A stretch of DNA of 64,000 nucleotides from Emydura subglobosa (Eukaryota; Chordata; Testudines; Chelidae), in the NCBI GenBank assembly GCA_007922225.1, contig ML679958.1, positions 58,112,838 through 58,176,837 on the forward strand, given 5' to 3'. Numbering within the stretch: position 1 is the first letter of the stretch; every line of letters starts with the position of its first letter. The notes beneath the pieces were generated by a model. The model was not told the DNA's origin and did not search any database. It saw only the letters and a program-made list of their open reading frames with translations. Position numbers and translations under genes: made by a program. This document shows positions 22,640-32,105 of this stretch, piece after piece.

Positions 22640-23061
22640 TCTGCTTTGGACTTATCTTCAGTAATTTTGTATTGTCCGCAAATTTTGCCATCTCACTGTT
22701 TACCCTTTTCCCAGATCATTTGTGAATATGTTGGACAGCAATGGACCCAGTACAGATCTCTATGGGACACCATTACTTACTTCTCTCCATTCTGGAAACC
22801 GCCCATTTACTCTTACCCTTTGTTTCTATCTTTTAACCAGTTTCTGATCCAGGAGAGGATTTTGCCTCTTATCCCATGACTGACTTCTTTGCTTAAGAGC
22901 CTTTGATGAGTGACACTGTCAAAGGCTTCCTGAAAGTCCACGTACATTGTATCCACTGGATCATCTTTGTCCATATGCTTGTTGACACCCTCAAAGAATT
23001 CTAGCAGATTGGTGAAACAGTATTTCCTTTTACAGAAGCCATGTTGACTCTTCCCCAACAA
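22640..23061 (-). pseudogene. CR1 reverse transcriptase, palm region (outer copy)
   Basis: The 82-codon frame at 22813-23061 contains the reverse transcriptase motif A context (VDFQEAFDSV, with the first catalytic Asp kept), preceded by 'SQHGFCKRKYC' and a Leu-Glu-Phe-Phe stretch typical of CR1 fingers. Further 3', at 22671-22682, the catalytic box reads FADN where FADD is expected, so the last metal-binding Asp is lost (a single G-to-A change on the coding strand). The frames are broken between these points. Confidence 0.8.
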
Positions 23062-23099
23062 ATCGTGTTCATCTATGTGTCTGATAATTCTGTTCTTTA

Positions 23100-23932
23100 C
23101 TACAGTTTAAACCAATTTGCATGGTACTGAAGTTAGGCTTACTGGCCTGTAATTGCTGGACTCACCTCAGGAGCCTTTTTAAAAAATTGGTGTCACATTA
23201 GCGGTTCTCCAGTAATCTGGTACAGAAACTGATTTAAGTGATAGGTTATATAACAGCTCATAGTTCTGCAATTTCACATTTGAGTTCCTTCAGGATTTAT
23301 TGAATACCATCTGCCCCGGTGATTACTTATTGTTTAATTTATCAGTTTGTTCCTAAAACCTCCACTATTGATACATCAGCCTGGGACATTTCCTCAGATT
23401 TGTCATCTAACGTATGGGAATCTCCGAAGACCGATGCAAAGAACTCATTTACCTTCTCCGCAATGGGCTTGTCCTCCTTGAGTGCTCCTTTAGCACCTCA
23501 ATCATCCAGTGGCCCCACTGCCTGTTTGGCAGGATTCCTGTTTCTGATGTACTTAAAAATTTTGCTGCTGTTAGTTTTTGAGTCTTTGGCGAGCTGTTTT
23601 TCAAATTATTTTTTGGCCTGACTAATTGTATTTTTACACCTCACTTTCTGGAGTTTAAGCTCCTATTTTCCTCAGTAGGATTTAACTTCCAATTTTTACA
23701 GAATGCCTTTATATCTTTAACTGCTCTTTTTACTTTTTTGTTTAGCCACAGTGGCATTTTTTTGTCCTCTATGTTTTTAATTTGGGGTATACATTTAATT
23801 TGAGCCTCTATTATGGTATTTTTTTAAACGTTTCCATGCAGCTTTCAGGGATTTCACTCTTGGGACTGCACCTTCTAATTTTTTTTCAACTAACTTCCTC
23901 ATTTTTGCGTAGTTCCCTTTTCTGAAGTTAAA
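23100..23932 (-). pseudogene. CR1 ORF2, upstream region (outer copy)
   Basis: The plus strand carries, in order, the antisense of the CR1 segment upstream of the palm: 'gtactgaagttaggcttactgg', split into short words with 'ctgatgtacttaaaaat' and 'tttagccacagtggc'. Frames on the minus strand are interrupted repeatedly. A 100-codon plus-strand frame (23319-23621) is an antisense shadow. Confidence 0.7.
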
Positions 23933-24816
23933 GAAGAACATAAGAATGGAGATACTGGGTCAGATCAATGGTCCATCTAGCCCAGTATCCTGTCTTCCTA
24001 CAGTGGCCAATACCATCTGCTTCTGAAGAAATGACCAGAATAGGTAATCATCAAGTGATCTGTCCCATCGCCCATTCCCAGCTTCTGGCAAACAAAGGCT
24101 AGGGACACTTCAGAGCACGGTTTTGCATCCCTGCCCATCCTGGCTAATAGTCATTGATGGTCCTATCCTCCATGAACTTATCTAGGTCTTTTTTTAACCC
24201 TGTTATAGACTTGGCCTTCACAACATCCTCTGGCAAAGAGTTCCACAAGTTGACTGTGTTGTGTGAAGAAATACTTCCATTTCGTTCGTTTTAAACCTGC
24301 TGCCTATCAATTTCATTTGGTGACCCTTAGCTCTTGTGTTATAAGGACTAAATAACACTTCCTTAATTACTTTCTCCACACCAGTCATGATTTTATAGAC
24401 CTCTATCATATTGCCCCTTAGTAGTCTCTTTTCCCAGCTGAAAAATCCCAATTTTATTAATCTCTCCTCATATGGAAGCTGTTCCAAACCTCTAATTATT
24501 TTTGTTGCCCTTTTCTGTACCTTTTCCAATTCCGATATATCTTTTTTGAGATGGGGCAACCAGATCTGCACACAGTATTCAAGGTGTGGCTGCACCATGG
24601 ATTTATAAAGAGGCAATATATTTTCTGTCTTACTGTCTATCCCTTTCCTAATGATTCCCATAATTGTTAGGGTTTGTTTTTTTGTTTTTTTACTGCTGCC
24701 ACATATTGAGTGCATGTTTTCAGAGAACTATCCATGACTCCAAGATCTCTTTCTTGAGTACAAATGGCTAGTTTAGACCTCATCATTTTATATGTATAGT
24801 TGGGATTATGTTTTCC
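23933..24816 (-). mobile_element. Second CR1, 5'-truncated, inserted into the outer CR1
   Basis: It starts with the CR1 3' tail 'gaagaacataagaatgg' and runs through the full 3' untranslated and C-terminal coding part to 'gggattatgttttcc', where it stops. The outer CR1 stops at 'tctgaagttaaa' and resumes at 'aaatgccagtgtgg', so only about 3 bp may be duplicated. The 5' truncation lies downstream of the catalytic box, so this copy was dead on arrival, as is usual for CR1. Confidence 0.85.
24218..24715 (-). pseudogene. CR1 reverse transcriptase C-terminal fragment (nested copy)
   Basis: A 165-codon frame gives the CR1 thumb and C-terminal tail: 'YKSMVQPHLEYCVQIW', 'LEKVQKRATKIIRGLE', 'LPYEERLIKLGFFSWEKR', then 'RFKTNEMEVF'. 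This frame is the best preserved coding stretch in the cluster. It lacks the fingers and palm because the element is truncated. The reading changes frame near 24690 after an A/T-rich insertion. Confidence 0.85.
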
Positions 24817-25050
24817 AAATGCCAGTGTGGTGGGCTTCTTGGGTGTTCCCCCACCTCCACCTACAAGGACGTTAAATGTAATTATTATAGTTGCTATTAT
24901 TGAGTGTTTCAACTATATTCACCTCTTGGACCAGATCCTTTGCTCCACTTAGAACTAAATCAAGAATTGTCTCTCCCCTTGAGGGTTCCTGGACTAGCTG
25001 CTCCAAGATGCAGTCATTAATGGTGTCTAGAAAGTATGCTGTCTAGTAAC

Positions 25051-26775
25051 GATAAATTGTCTTACAAAGGCTGTATATACAACTCATGTTCAGGGTTTTT
25101 TAGGTTATAAACTGCTCAAATCCATTTAAAATATTTTTACCCAGTGGCAGTGCAATTTATTTTCTGAGACTCTCATTAAGGAAGTGCATGAGTTCCCATT
25201 GTTTCAAGCTAATCTGGAAACAACAAATTTCACAGCTCATTTAATAGTTCAACAATGACACTCGTAGGGGCTGTATTTACCATGAAGTATTACTGCTTGA
25301 TGTTACGATGGAAAGTTTCATTAGGATCTTGCATTACCTCATCACAAAAAATGACACTATCTGGAATTAACCAAATGATTTCTTCCAGTTTTACAAATAA
25401 AAGTATTCAAAGAGACATTAACCAGGAAAAATATTTCCATTTTGATGACAAAATAAAAGCCATCCATGCTATCTCATATGAAAAAGTTAAACGTTTAAAG
25501 TATTTGAAGTCAAAGTTTGCTTCAATAAAGGGTCTGCTTTAAAAAAGCATCTGCACACAAAAGTTGAAGGAGTTGACCATGGATTCTTTCAGTTATATTT
25601 TTAAATCAAATTGAAACCCTAAATAGGAATTATTTATCATAGATTATTATAAGGGTATTCTCCACTGAAAGAGAAATCAGTATCTCTATTCACTGAATGG
25701 AAATATTTAAAGAGTATACTGTTTTACAACCAGATTTAAATATTGGAGTCTCATTGAGATTCTGTCTCATACACAATTATTTAACAAGTCTCAGATATAC
25801 TTTCAGTAATATTTATCAATATTTTCACTTATAATGAAAAACAGACAAAAACATAACTAATTGGGATTTTTCTTTAACAATTTTTGATTAATTTCTGATG
25901 AAGTTGAAGGGACAAAACTACAAAACATACAGACAAGTAATGCTGTAAAATAAAAATCACATCTAAAAGTTAACAAGCTATCCATATTTGAAATTTAGAG
26001 GACAATTCATGTTTTAAGATAATATCTCATATTCTAGTTATATCTCACAGCTCCTGTAACAAGAGGCTGCATTACTGACTAGACCATATAAATCACAGAT
26101 TATTGTGAGCACCTCTTACAGAAGACCATGGAAGGGCTCGAACAGGAAACATTTTTGCTTCAAGTCCTTAAGAAGCAGCGTTTAAGAAAAATATAGGTTA
26201 GGCTACCTACAATTAATATTTGCAATGAGTTAACACAGGATTTGGTGAATACCAAATTAATCATTCTGAAGTATTAACAACTTTGTCTCAGAATCAGTGC
26301 AAAATAGGTGTTTGGAACTCCTAATTTAATTAAAGATTTCTAGGCAACAGAGAAAGGAAAGGAACTGTTAGCTTAGGAAGTGTATGTTAATAAGTAAAGA
26401 GGGCAATTGTTTTTGTGCAACTGAATACAAAAGTATTTCAGAAGAATGTTCTAATATCTGATGTTTTGTATTGAAAGTGAGTGATCAGTTAAACATGCAA
26501 GAAGTCTATTTCTAATTTTAAAAAGTTATGATATTGTCTCCGTTTGTGCATTCCCTCGTATTATACAGCATGATTAAAATGCTGCCATACTTTGCTATTG
26601 AAAAAATCATATGCCTTGAGGAAGGAGATTGATTGTTGAAACCATTTTATTTGGTATGAAGTAGTCAAAGAGGATCTGGCTAGTGACTTGAATTACAAAT
26701 CAACTAAATTTTAAATCTACCACGGAGCCTTTGTGTTCAGTTCCTAGTAATAAGCATGTCACTTCATAAATCAAT
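25051..26775. other. Unassigned AT-rich DNA
   Basis: No recognisable gene or repeat. The 95-codon plus-strand frame at 25255-25542 has no motif I know and no clear gene context. Confidence 0.45.
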
Positions 26776-27011
26776 GGCCTGACAAGTCCACTGTAGCCAC
26801 TCTAAGCCGACGGGAGAGAGCTCTCCCATTGACTTAATTACTCCAGCCCCTGCGAGCGGTAATAGCTATGGCAATGGGAGAAGCTCTCCCATCAACAGCG
26901 CTGTCCACACCAGCACTTAAGTCAATGTAACTTAACTCGCTTGGGGGTGGCTTATTCGCACCCATGAGCAACATAATTTATACTGATATAAGCTGTAGTG
27001 TGTAGATAGCC
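26776..27011. mobile_element. Harbinger-like MITE with internal palindrome
   Basis: The right end, inverted, reads ggctatctacacactacag and the left end ggcctgacaagtccactgtag. Inside, 'gggagagagctctccc' and 'gggagaagctctccc' form a large dyad around 'gcgagcggtaatagctatgg'. The right flank has taa; the left flank is changed. Non-coding member of the same broad group as 5528-5748. Confidence 0.6.
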
Positions 27012-27875
27012 TAAAATCATCTGGCAAAAAACCAACTTAGGTTCCAGAAATAACTATACAGAAAGCAGCAATGTCACTCCCTTACTCCTGGCAATTAGTT
27101 TCCCATCTTTTCTTGTCCTGTGTGGAGGGAGTAAGGAAGTCCCCCTATTTGGCTTCCTTGAGAACACTACTTTATGCCATCTGACCCACATGAAGTACCT
27201 CTATGGAAGAGTTTAAACAGAGAAGTTCTTATGAAGAACTGTGTTTTTTCTGAAATCCCACTAATAAGCTGGTAAATATTGTACATTAAACATGCTTTAC
27301 AAACTTCTACTTGCTAAAGCAGAGTAGAAGATGCCCCAATGACTGAAGACACTAAAAATTCTGTGCTGCTTTTGATTGTTTCTACCTGTCATTCAAGGTG
27401 AAAGAGAACCACACATGAATGAGTTAAGACTAGGGAAACTAGAAGCAGAAAAGATGTTAGGTGAACTAAGTGTAACATTGCACATTTGTACAATAATAAA
27501 TGAATGCCACAATACACTGTACAAAAATGCATATTTCTTTAAGCCTGCAACAGATCTATTTAGTTGGTATCTGCCACATGGAACTTCTGACGCTAGTGAG
27601 CATGATAAACTGATCCTTTTTTATTTTACTGATCTTGTGTTGAGGAAGTCACAAATTATGTTCAAAATAAAAGCAGAAAACTGTGGCAGTGGATAATGAC
27701 TTCAGAATCTATACAAGCCACAAAATCCATCATTTCCAGAATTTCATTATTTTTGGATTATGCCACTATTGTAGAATGCTTAATAAAGCAATCCACTTAT
27801 CAGTATATTAATCTTTTCTCCTGACATTTAGTTGGCATAGTCCAGTTGAGAACCAAGGCCAATGTTTTTAAGAGT
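27012..27875. other. Unassigned DNA with one 106-codon frame
   Basis: The plus-strand frame at 27376-27696 (106 codons) has ordinary amino-acid composition but no recognised domain. It has no supported splice or promoter context and probably arose by chance. Confidence 0.35.
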
Positions 27876-28038
27876 GACTAGTGGATTTGGGGCTTCTCAA
27901 ACTTTTGGGAATTTGAGACACCCCTTGAAGGGGTCTGATTTTTCAAAGTGCTGGGGATGAACTCAACCACAGAAACTCATGCTCCTTTAATGAGTCATGT
28001 TGGGCATCCAGAAACTGAGGCACCCCAATTCACTAGTC
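27876..28038. mobile_element. MITE with GACTAGTG ends
   Basis: The left end gactagtggatttgggg and the right end, inverted, gactagtgaattgggg are terminal inverted repeats. The interior has 'gaatttgagacaccccttg' and 'ggtctgatttttcaaagtgc', typical of a common turtle repeat. No clear TSD. Non-coding. Confidence 0.6.
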
Positions 28039-28655
28039 AAAAGTTGGTCTATCAGTAATTTGCCTATGTTCTACATCTTGGCCTCTTCTTATCGTTACAT
28101 GGTTCTCCATTATAATGGAGTCAACTGTAATAATCTTTTAATTTTTCAGAAAACAAATGAGCATAAAGCAGCACTTGGAATTATGTTTACTTATGCCAAA
28201 ACCAGTTTAAAAATGTTCACTATTGTTAAATCAACACTTGCTCCTTGTCTAACTCCACCGATTGTTTTGGAACAGTTAACTGGAAACATAAGTAACAAAA
28301 AATGACCACATTTTCTCACATTACATTTGCTTCATAAAGCACTCGTGACTTTTAATGAAACTGCTAAACATTAACTATTTACGATGTAGTATCTGCACTG
28401 TACATCTAAGTCAGCAAATTACTTTTAGTTATAATCTATAAATGAATTTATAACAGATACCAAAGAATGCTTCTGATACTAAAATTGGCTTCATATTCTT
28501 AAGAGAACCCTTGATAATATATAGCCAGAAAATTTAACCCATTCACCAGTGGTATTTTGAATGAAGGAAGAGTATGGGACCCCTAGGTTGGGTGAGTGAT
28601 GGCTGAATCTTCCTCTTATTCCTCAAAGCTGCTGTGTGATTGGAACTCTGGGAAG

Positions 28656-28857
28656 TTACTCACCATGTGCAGTAATGATTGTTCTTTGAGATGTGTCCCC
28701 CTATGGGTGCTCCATTGTAGGTGTATATGCGCCTCTCATTGGAAATTTTAGGTAGCAGTGTCTGTTCAACACACATATGCACTCTCCCCCCCTCATGGTC
28801 TGCCTTGAGGCTATCTAGCACTACGCGGGTGAACCCCCCATCAGTTCCTTCTCTACC
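28656..28857 (-). repeat. DIRS left inverted terminal repeat (element at 28.7-30.2 kb)
   Basis: Starts ttactcacc and continues through 'ttctttgagatgtgtcccc' to 'tcagttccttctctacc'. It pairs in inverted orientation with 30030-30220. Confidence 0.75.
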
Positions 28858-29294
28858 ACAGAGCCCCTTTCAGAGAATGCCAAAGTAGAGGGGAAAAGGA
28901 CAGGCTGTGGAGCACCCGCAGGGACAAACACCTTGAAGAACCATTGTCACTGCACATCGTCACTCTTCTTCTTCGAGTAGCATCCTTATAAGTGCTCCAC
29001 TGTAGATGACTTCACAACAGCATCCCCATGGAGGGCTGGGGCTTAGGAGTGGAGTCTGTTACTACAGAGAGTGCTATGAATCCGAAGATGGCATCAGAGG
29101 CAGACTCTCCAGTGATCACGTAACGTTATGTGAAAGTGTGGGCAGAGACCTAAGTTGCTGTTCTGCAGATTTCTGAGATAGGAACATTTTAAAGGAATGT
29201 AACCAAGGTAGAAATTGACCTTGTGGAGTGCGGACAGAGGCAACACCCTTGATAATAGTGATTAATGCAACTAGAAACACATTTGGATAGTCTT

Positions 29295-29811
29295 TCAGCC
29301 GATACTGCTGAACCTTTGGAAGAGTTTAGGGGACTTCCTGAAGTCCTTATTCCTGTCCAGGTAGAATGTCACTGCTCTTGTAACATCTAGCACATGCAGA
29401 ATCACCGTCCTGTTGTCATGATATGGTTTTGGATAAAAAAAAACAGGAAGATGGATCTGTTGATTCATATGCAAAACGGAGACAACTTCAGGGAGAAACT
29501 TGGGATATGGCTTCAGAGTTACTTTGCCTTTAAAAAACACCGTAAATGGTGGGTATGTCAGTAGGGCCGCTATTTCTTAGGGCACCTAAGGTGTTGGCAA
29601 TTAGAACTGCTGTCTTCATGCACAGGTGTAAGAGACAGCAAGTTGCCATGGGATCAAAGGGAAGCCTAGTCAAAGTTCTAAGAACTAGATTAAGATCCCA
29701 GATTGCAGATAGTGTCTCATATGGGAAGAGATTCCCAATGCCCGTAAAGAATCCACATGTCAGCGGGTGAGCAAACACCAAGTACCCATCTAACTGATGG
29801 TGGAAAGCCAT
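29295..29811 (-). pseudogene. DIRS tyrosine recombinase remnant
   Basis: Two minus-strand frames (29530-29811, 93 codons; 29295-29540, 81 codons) together follow the DIRS tyrosine recombinase. First comes 'WDLNLVLRTLTRLPFDPM', then a short region after 'MKTAVLIA', then 'PKFLPEVVS', 'IHLPVFF' and 'LDVTRAVTFYLDR'. In the related element at 41.5 kb the stretch after 'FLVMITSARR' holds the first catalytic Arg. Here the equivalent reads 'IANTLGALRN', which suggests that the Arg box has been deleted. The catalytic HxxR and Tyr region is not recognisable further 3'. Confidence 0.7.
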
Positions 29812-30029
29812 TATAACCGCAAAATGTACTTTAAGGAGCTGAGTGAGCGTTTTGACCTCTTGAGGTCTAAAACGTAATCTAAAATCAGAGGAAGGGATGA
29901 TAAGATTGGGTCTGTGTGCTCAGAATGACACCAAACATGGAATCATTTCCATTTCTGTAGATAAGAACATCAACTGGGCAACTTTGGCTGTGCAGTAAGA
30001 TGTTTTTCACCTCACCATTTGAGGCCAAA

Positions 30030-30220
30030 GGTGGTTGAGAAGAACTGAAGGGGGTTTGCCATGCAGTGCTAGATAGCCTTTAGGCAGACCACATAGGAGG
30101 GAAGAGTGCATGGGCGGCTGAATGGACACTGCTAATCTCCAATCAGAGGTGCGGGGGTGCAGATATACCCACAGTTGAGCACCCAGAGGGACACTATTCA
30201 AAGAGCGCAGCTAAGCTAAA
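30030..30220 (-). repeat. DIRS right inverted terminal repeat (element at 28.7-30.2 kb)
   Basis: Inverted partner of 28656-28857. Its complement begins near 'ctctttgaatagtgtccc' and ends with 'cagttcttctcaacc'. The outer limit (30205-30225) is approximate. Confidence 0.7.
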
Positions 30221-32035
30221 AGTGCCAATAGGGTGTCCCACAGCATCCCTTTCACAATTTCACACCGAGAAAGTGGGAAGAAACTTTGCTGACTAGCTGC
30301 TGCAACAGCCCCTAGAGCTGTGCACGTGCTGAAAACGGGGTCAGCCAAGAAGTGGAGGAGGAACATAAACACAACAGGGACTGAGGCAGTGTTCCTGATG
30401 TGCTTGGCACTGAACAGCTGCTTTCCCCTCCGTCTCGTTCCTGCATGCCAGTCCCCCTTTGCCTCCACCATCACCCTAACTCTAGCCAGCAGTCTGGATA
30501 ACTCAGGGGTGCTTGCTCATCTATGAATTTGAATGTGCAAAATCAGAGTCAGCAAGCAGATTTGATAACAGAAAGAACTTTAAAACAAACCCCAAATTAT
30601 GCTAGTTCCTGTCCCGAAATAGTTGTCTTGCCTGATAACTAATTGTACCACAATTATGCTCTTAACCCATCTTCCCCCAGCTCCATTTTCATTAAATGGT
30701 CTCATTCCCATATAATGCAACAATTCACGTTCTGGAGGCCTGCCGGCTAAGGAAGCTCAGCTGGCTGGCCCCATTGAAAGTGAGATCACTGGTTGTGACA
30801 GGGAGCAAAATCTTAGCAGCTGAGCTGTGCTATCAGAGGTTTTGAACAACAGCATCTGACAAAATGGACAAGTCGCCTGCTCATCATGCCAGTGATTAAC
30901 TGAAACCCTGTCAGTCACAGCCATGGAGAGGTCAAATGAGCAGGAAGAGAACAGCATAGCTTTTTAGACTCAACATGTCTCTGTGCAACAGTATCATCAC
31001 TGATGAATGATGTGAACAGGGATATGCTCGTTGCACAGCAGCAGGAGGAGCTCACAGTTCATTGTTAAGCATGTCAGGTCAAAACGGGTGGATAATTTTA
31101 GAATCTCTTAGTGAGTGGTGTTTAAACAGATATATTAGATGAATGATCTGAATATACAGTGGTAGGCAAGACTACAAAAATTCTGAATACCAAGTGTATG
31201 AGTTGAATGTTTACTCACTAGAGATTAATCCAAAAATTAGTTATGCAAGTCCTTCCAAAGAGTGGGGCAATGAAAACTATGGCAGCCCAAACCACAGTAT
31301 ATTTGGTTTATACCATATATATCCAATGTAATGATTTGCCTTATTTTGTTTGATCTTTCCCCTTTCAGTCTCAGTCAACTTTTTTCCTTTTGATCTGTAT
31401 TTATTACTACGGAAGCTGTGACATCACTGGTATGGCCCAGAGCTTAAAGCCCACAGGGACATAAGTGCAGTAAAAAAATCAATTGATGTACTGAATGGAA
31501 ACCATACACAAAAGACTGACATACTTAAATTTTTTCACATTCGAGCAACAGGTTAGTGTAGTCCCTGTAAAGTTTAACAAATTGGGAAACAGTGTTTCTG
31601 TACTGAAGATAACAGAAAAATTTCAATTCACTTGCAAAGTTAATATTACAAACTATTCTGGGGGGAGGTAAAGCGGTAGGTACTCTAGGTGGGAAAGGGG
31701 TATTCAAAGATGGTATAAAGTTGTCATGGTTTTAAGAAATGAGGATTAAAAACAAACATTTAGGTTTGTGTATCTTGTATTTAATAAATATGCAATTATT
31801 CACTTCCATTTTGAATGAAAGTTGTGACAAAAGCAAGTACTCAGGCCAGATATAGAAAAAGGGAAGAAGCCAGGAATAAAACAGCAGTGTGTCCTGGTTT
31901 TTGAGTCTTAAAAAAATACAGTCACCGAACACTGAAATCAACTGGAATAAAAAGTTCATGCTTAAAAATGGAAAAAGCATTCAAACCACTGCTCTTTTGC
32001 TATTTTTTTTAAGTAAGAATCTGTTAAATCCCTAG
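30221..32035. other. Unassigned DNA
   Basis: It is slightly GC-richer than average up to about 31000, possibly repeat-derived, but I recognise no family. Overlapping opposite frames at 30211-30526 have no motif. Confidence 0.35.
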
Positions 32036-32105
32036 AGACCCCACTCTGGGTTGAAGCCTCATTATGCTAAATACTGCACAGATACATATTGAAGATAAGC
32101 ACTTC
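32036..32105 (-). repeat. L3-like fragment (antisense)
   Basis: 'gaccccactctggg', 'cattatgctaaatactgcac' and 'agatacatattgaag' follow the antisense order of the L3-like 3' end ('cattgtgctaggcactgta'). Weak. Confidence 0.35.

Larger units (their letters stand above)
21197..25050 (-). mobile_element. CR1 LINE, outer copy, split by two later insertions
   Basis: One 5'-truncated CR1 lies on the minus strand in three pieces: 21197-21877, 22378-23932 and 24817-25050, about 2.5 kb in all. The 3' end carries 'taagaacatactgggcc' and the body follows the CR1 reverse transcriptase region in order. The pieces are separated by a hAT-like element (21878-22377) and by a second CR1 (23933-24816). Continuity across each gap is clear: 'ttgggat' words do not repeat, and the frame order resumes. 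A T-run at about 21432-21452 interrupts the 3' part. The copy is dead through stops and frameshifts. Confidence 0.85.
28656..30220 (-). mobile_element. Internally deleted DIRS element with both inverted repeats
   Basis: Inverted terminal repeats of about 200 bp lie at 28656-28857 and 30030-30220. For example, left 'ctatctagcactacgcgggt' corresponds to the complement of right 'catgcagtgctagatag', and 'atgggtgctcc' to 'gagcaccca'. Between them only tyrosine recombinase remnants remain; Gag, reverse transcriptase and RNase H are absent. Length is about 1.56 kb against about 4.8 kb for a full element. A partial direct repeat of the left end occurs inside ('aagtgctccactgtag' near 28990). No TSD, as expected for DIRS. 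Confidence 0.75.

Noticed and set aside
23319..23621. 100-codon plus-strand frame
   Set aside because: Antisense of the decayed CR1 coding region.
27376..27696. 106-codon plus-strand frame
   Set aside because: Ordinary composition but no recognised domain and no gene context; within chance length for AT-rich DNA scanned in six frames.
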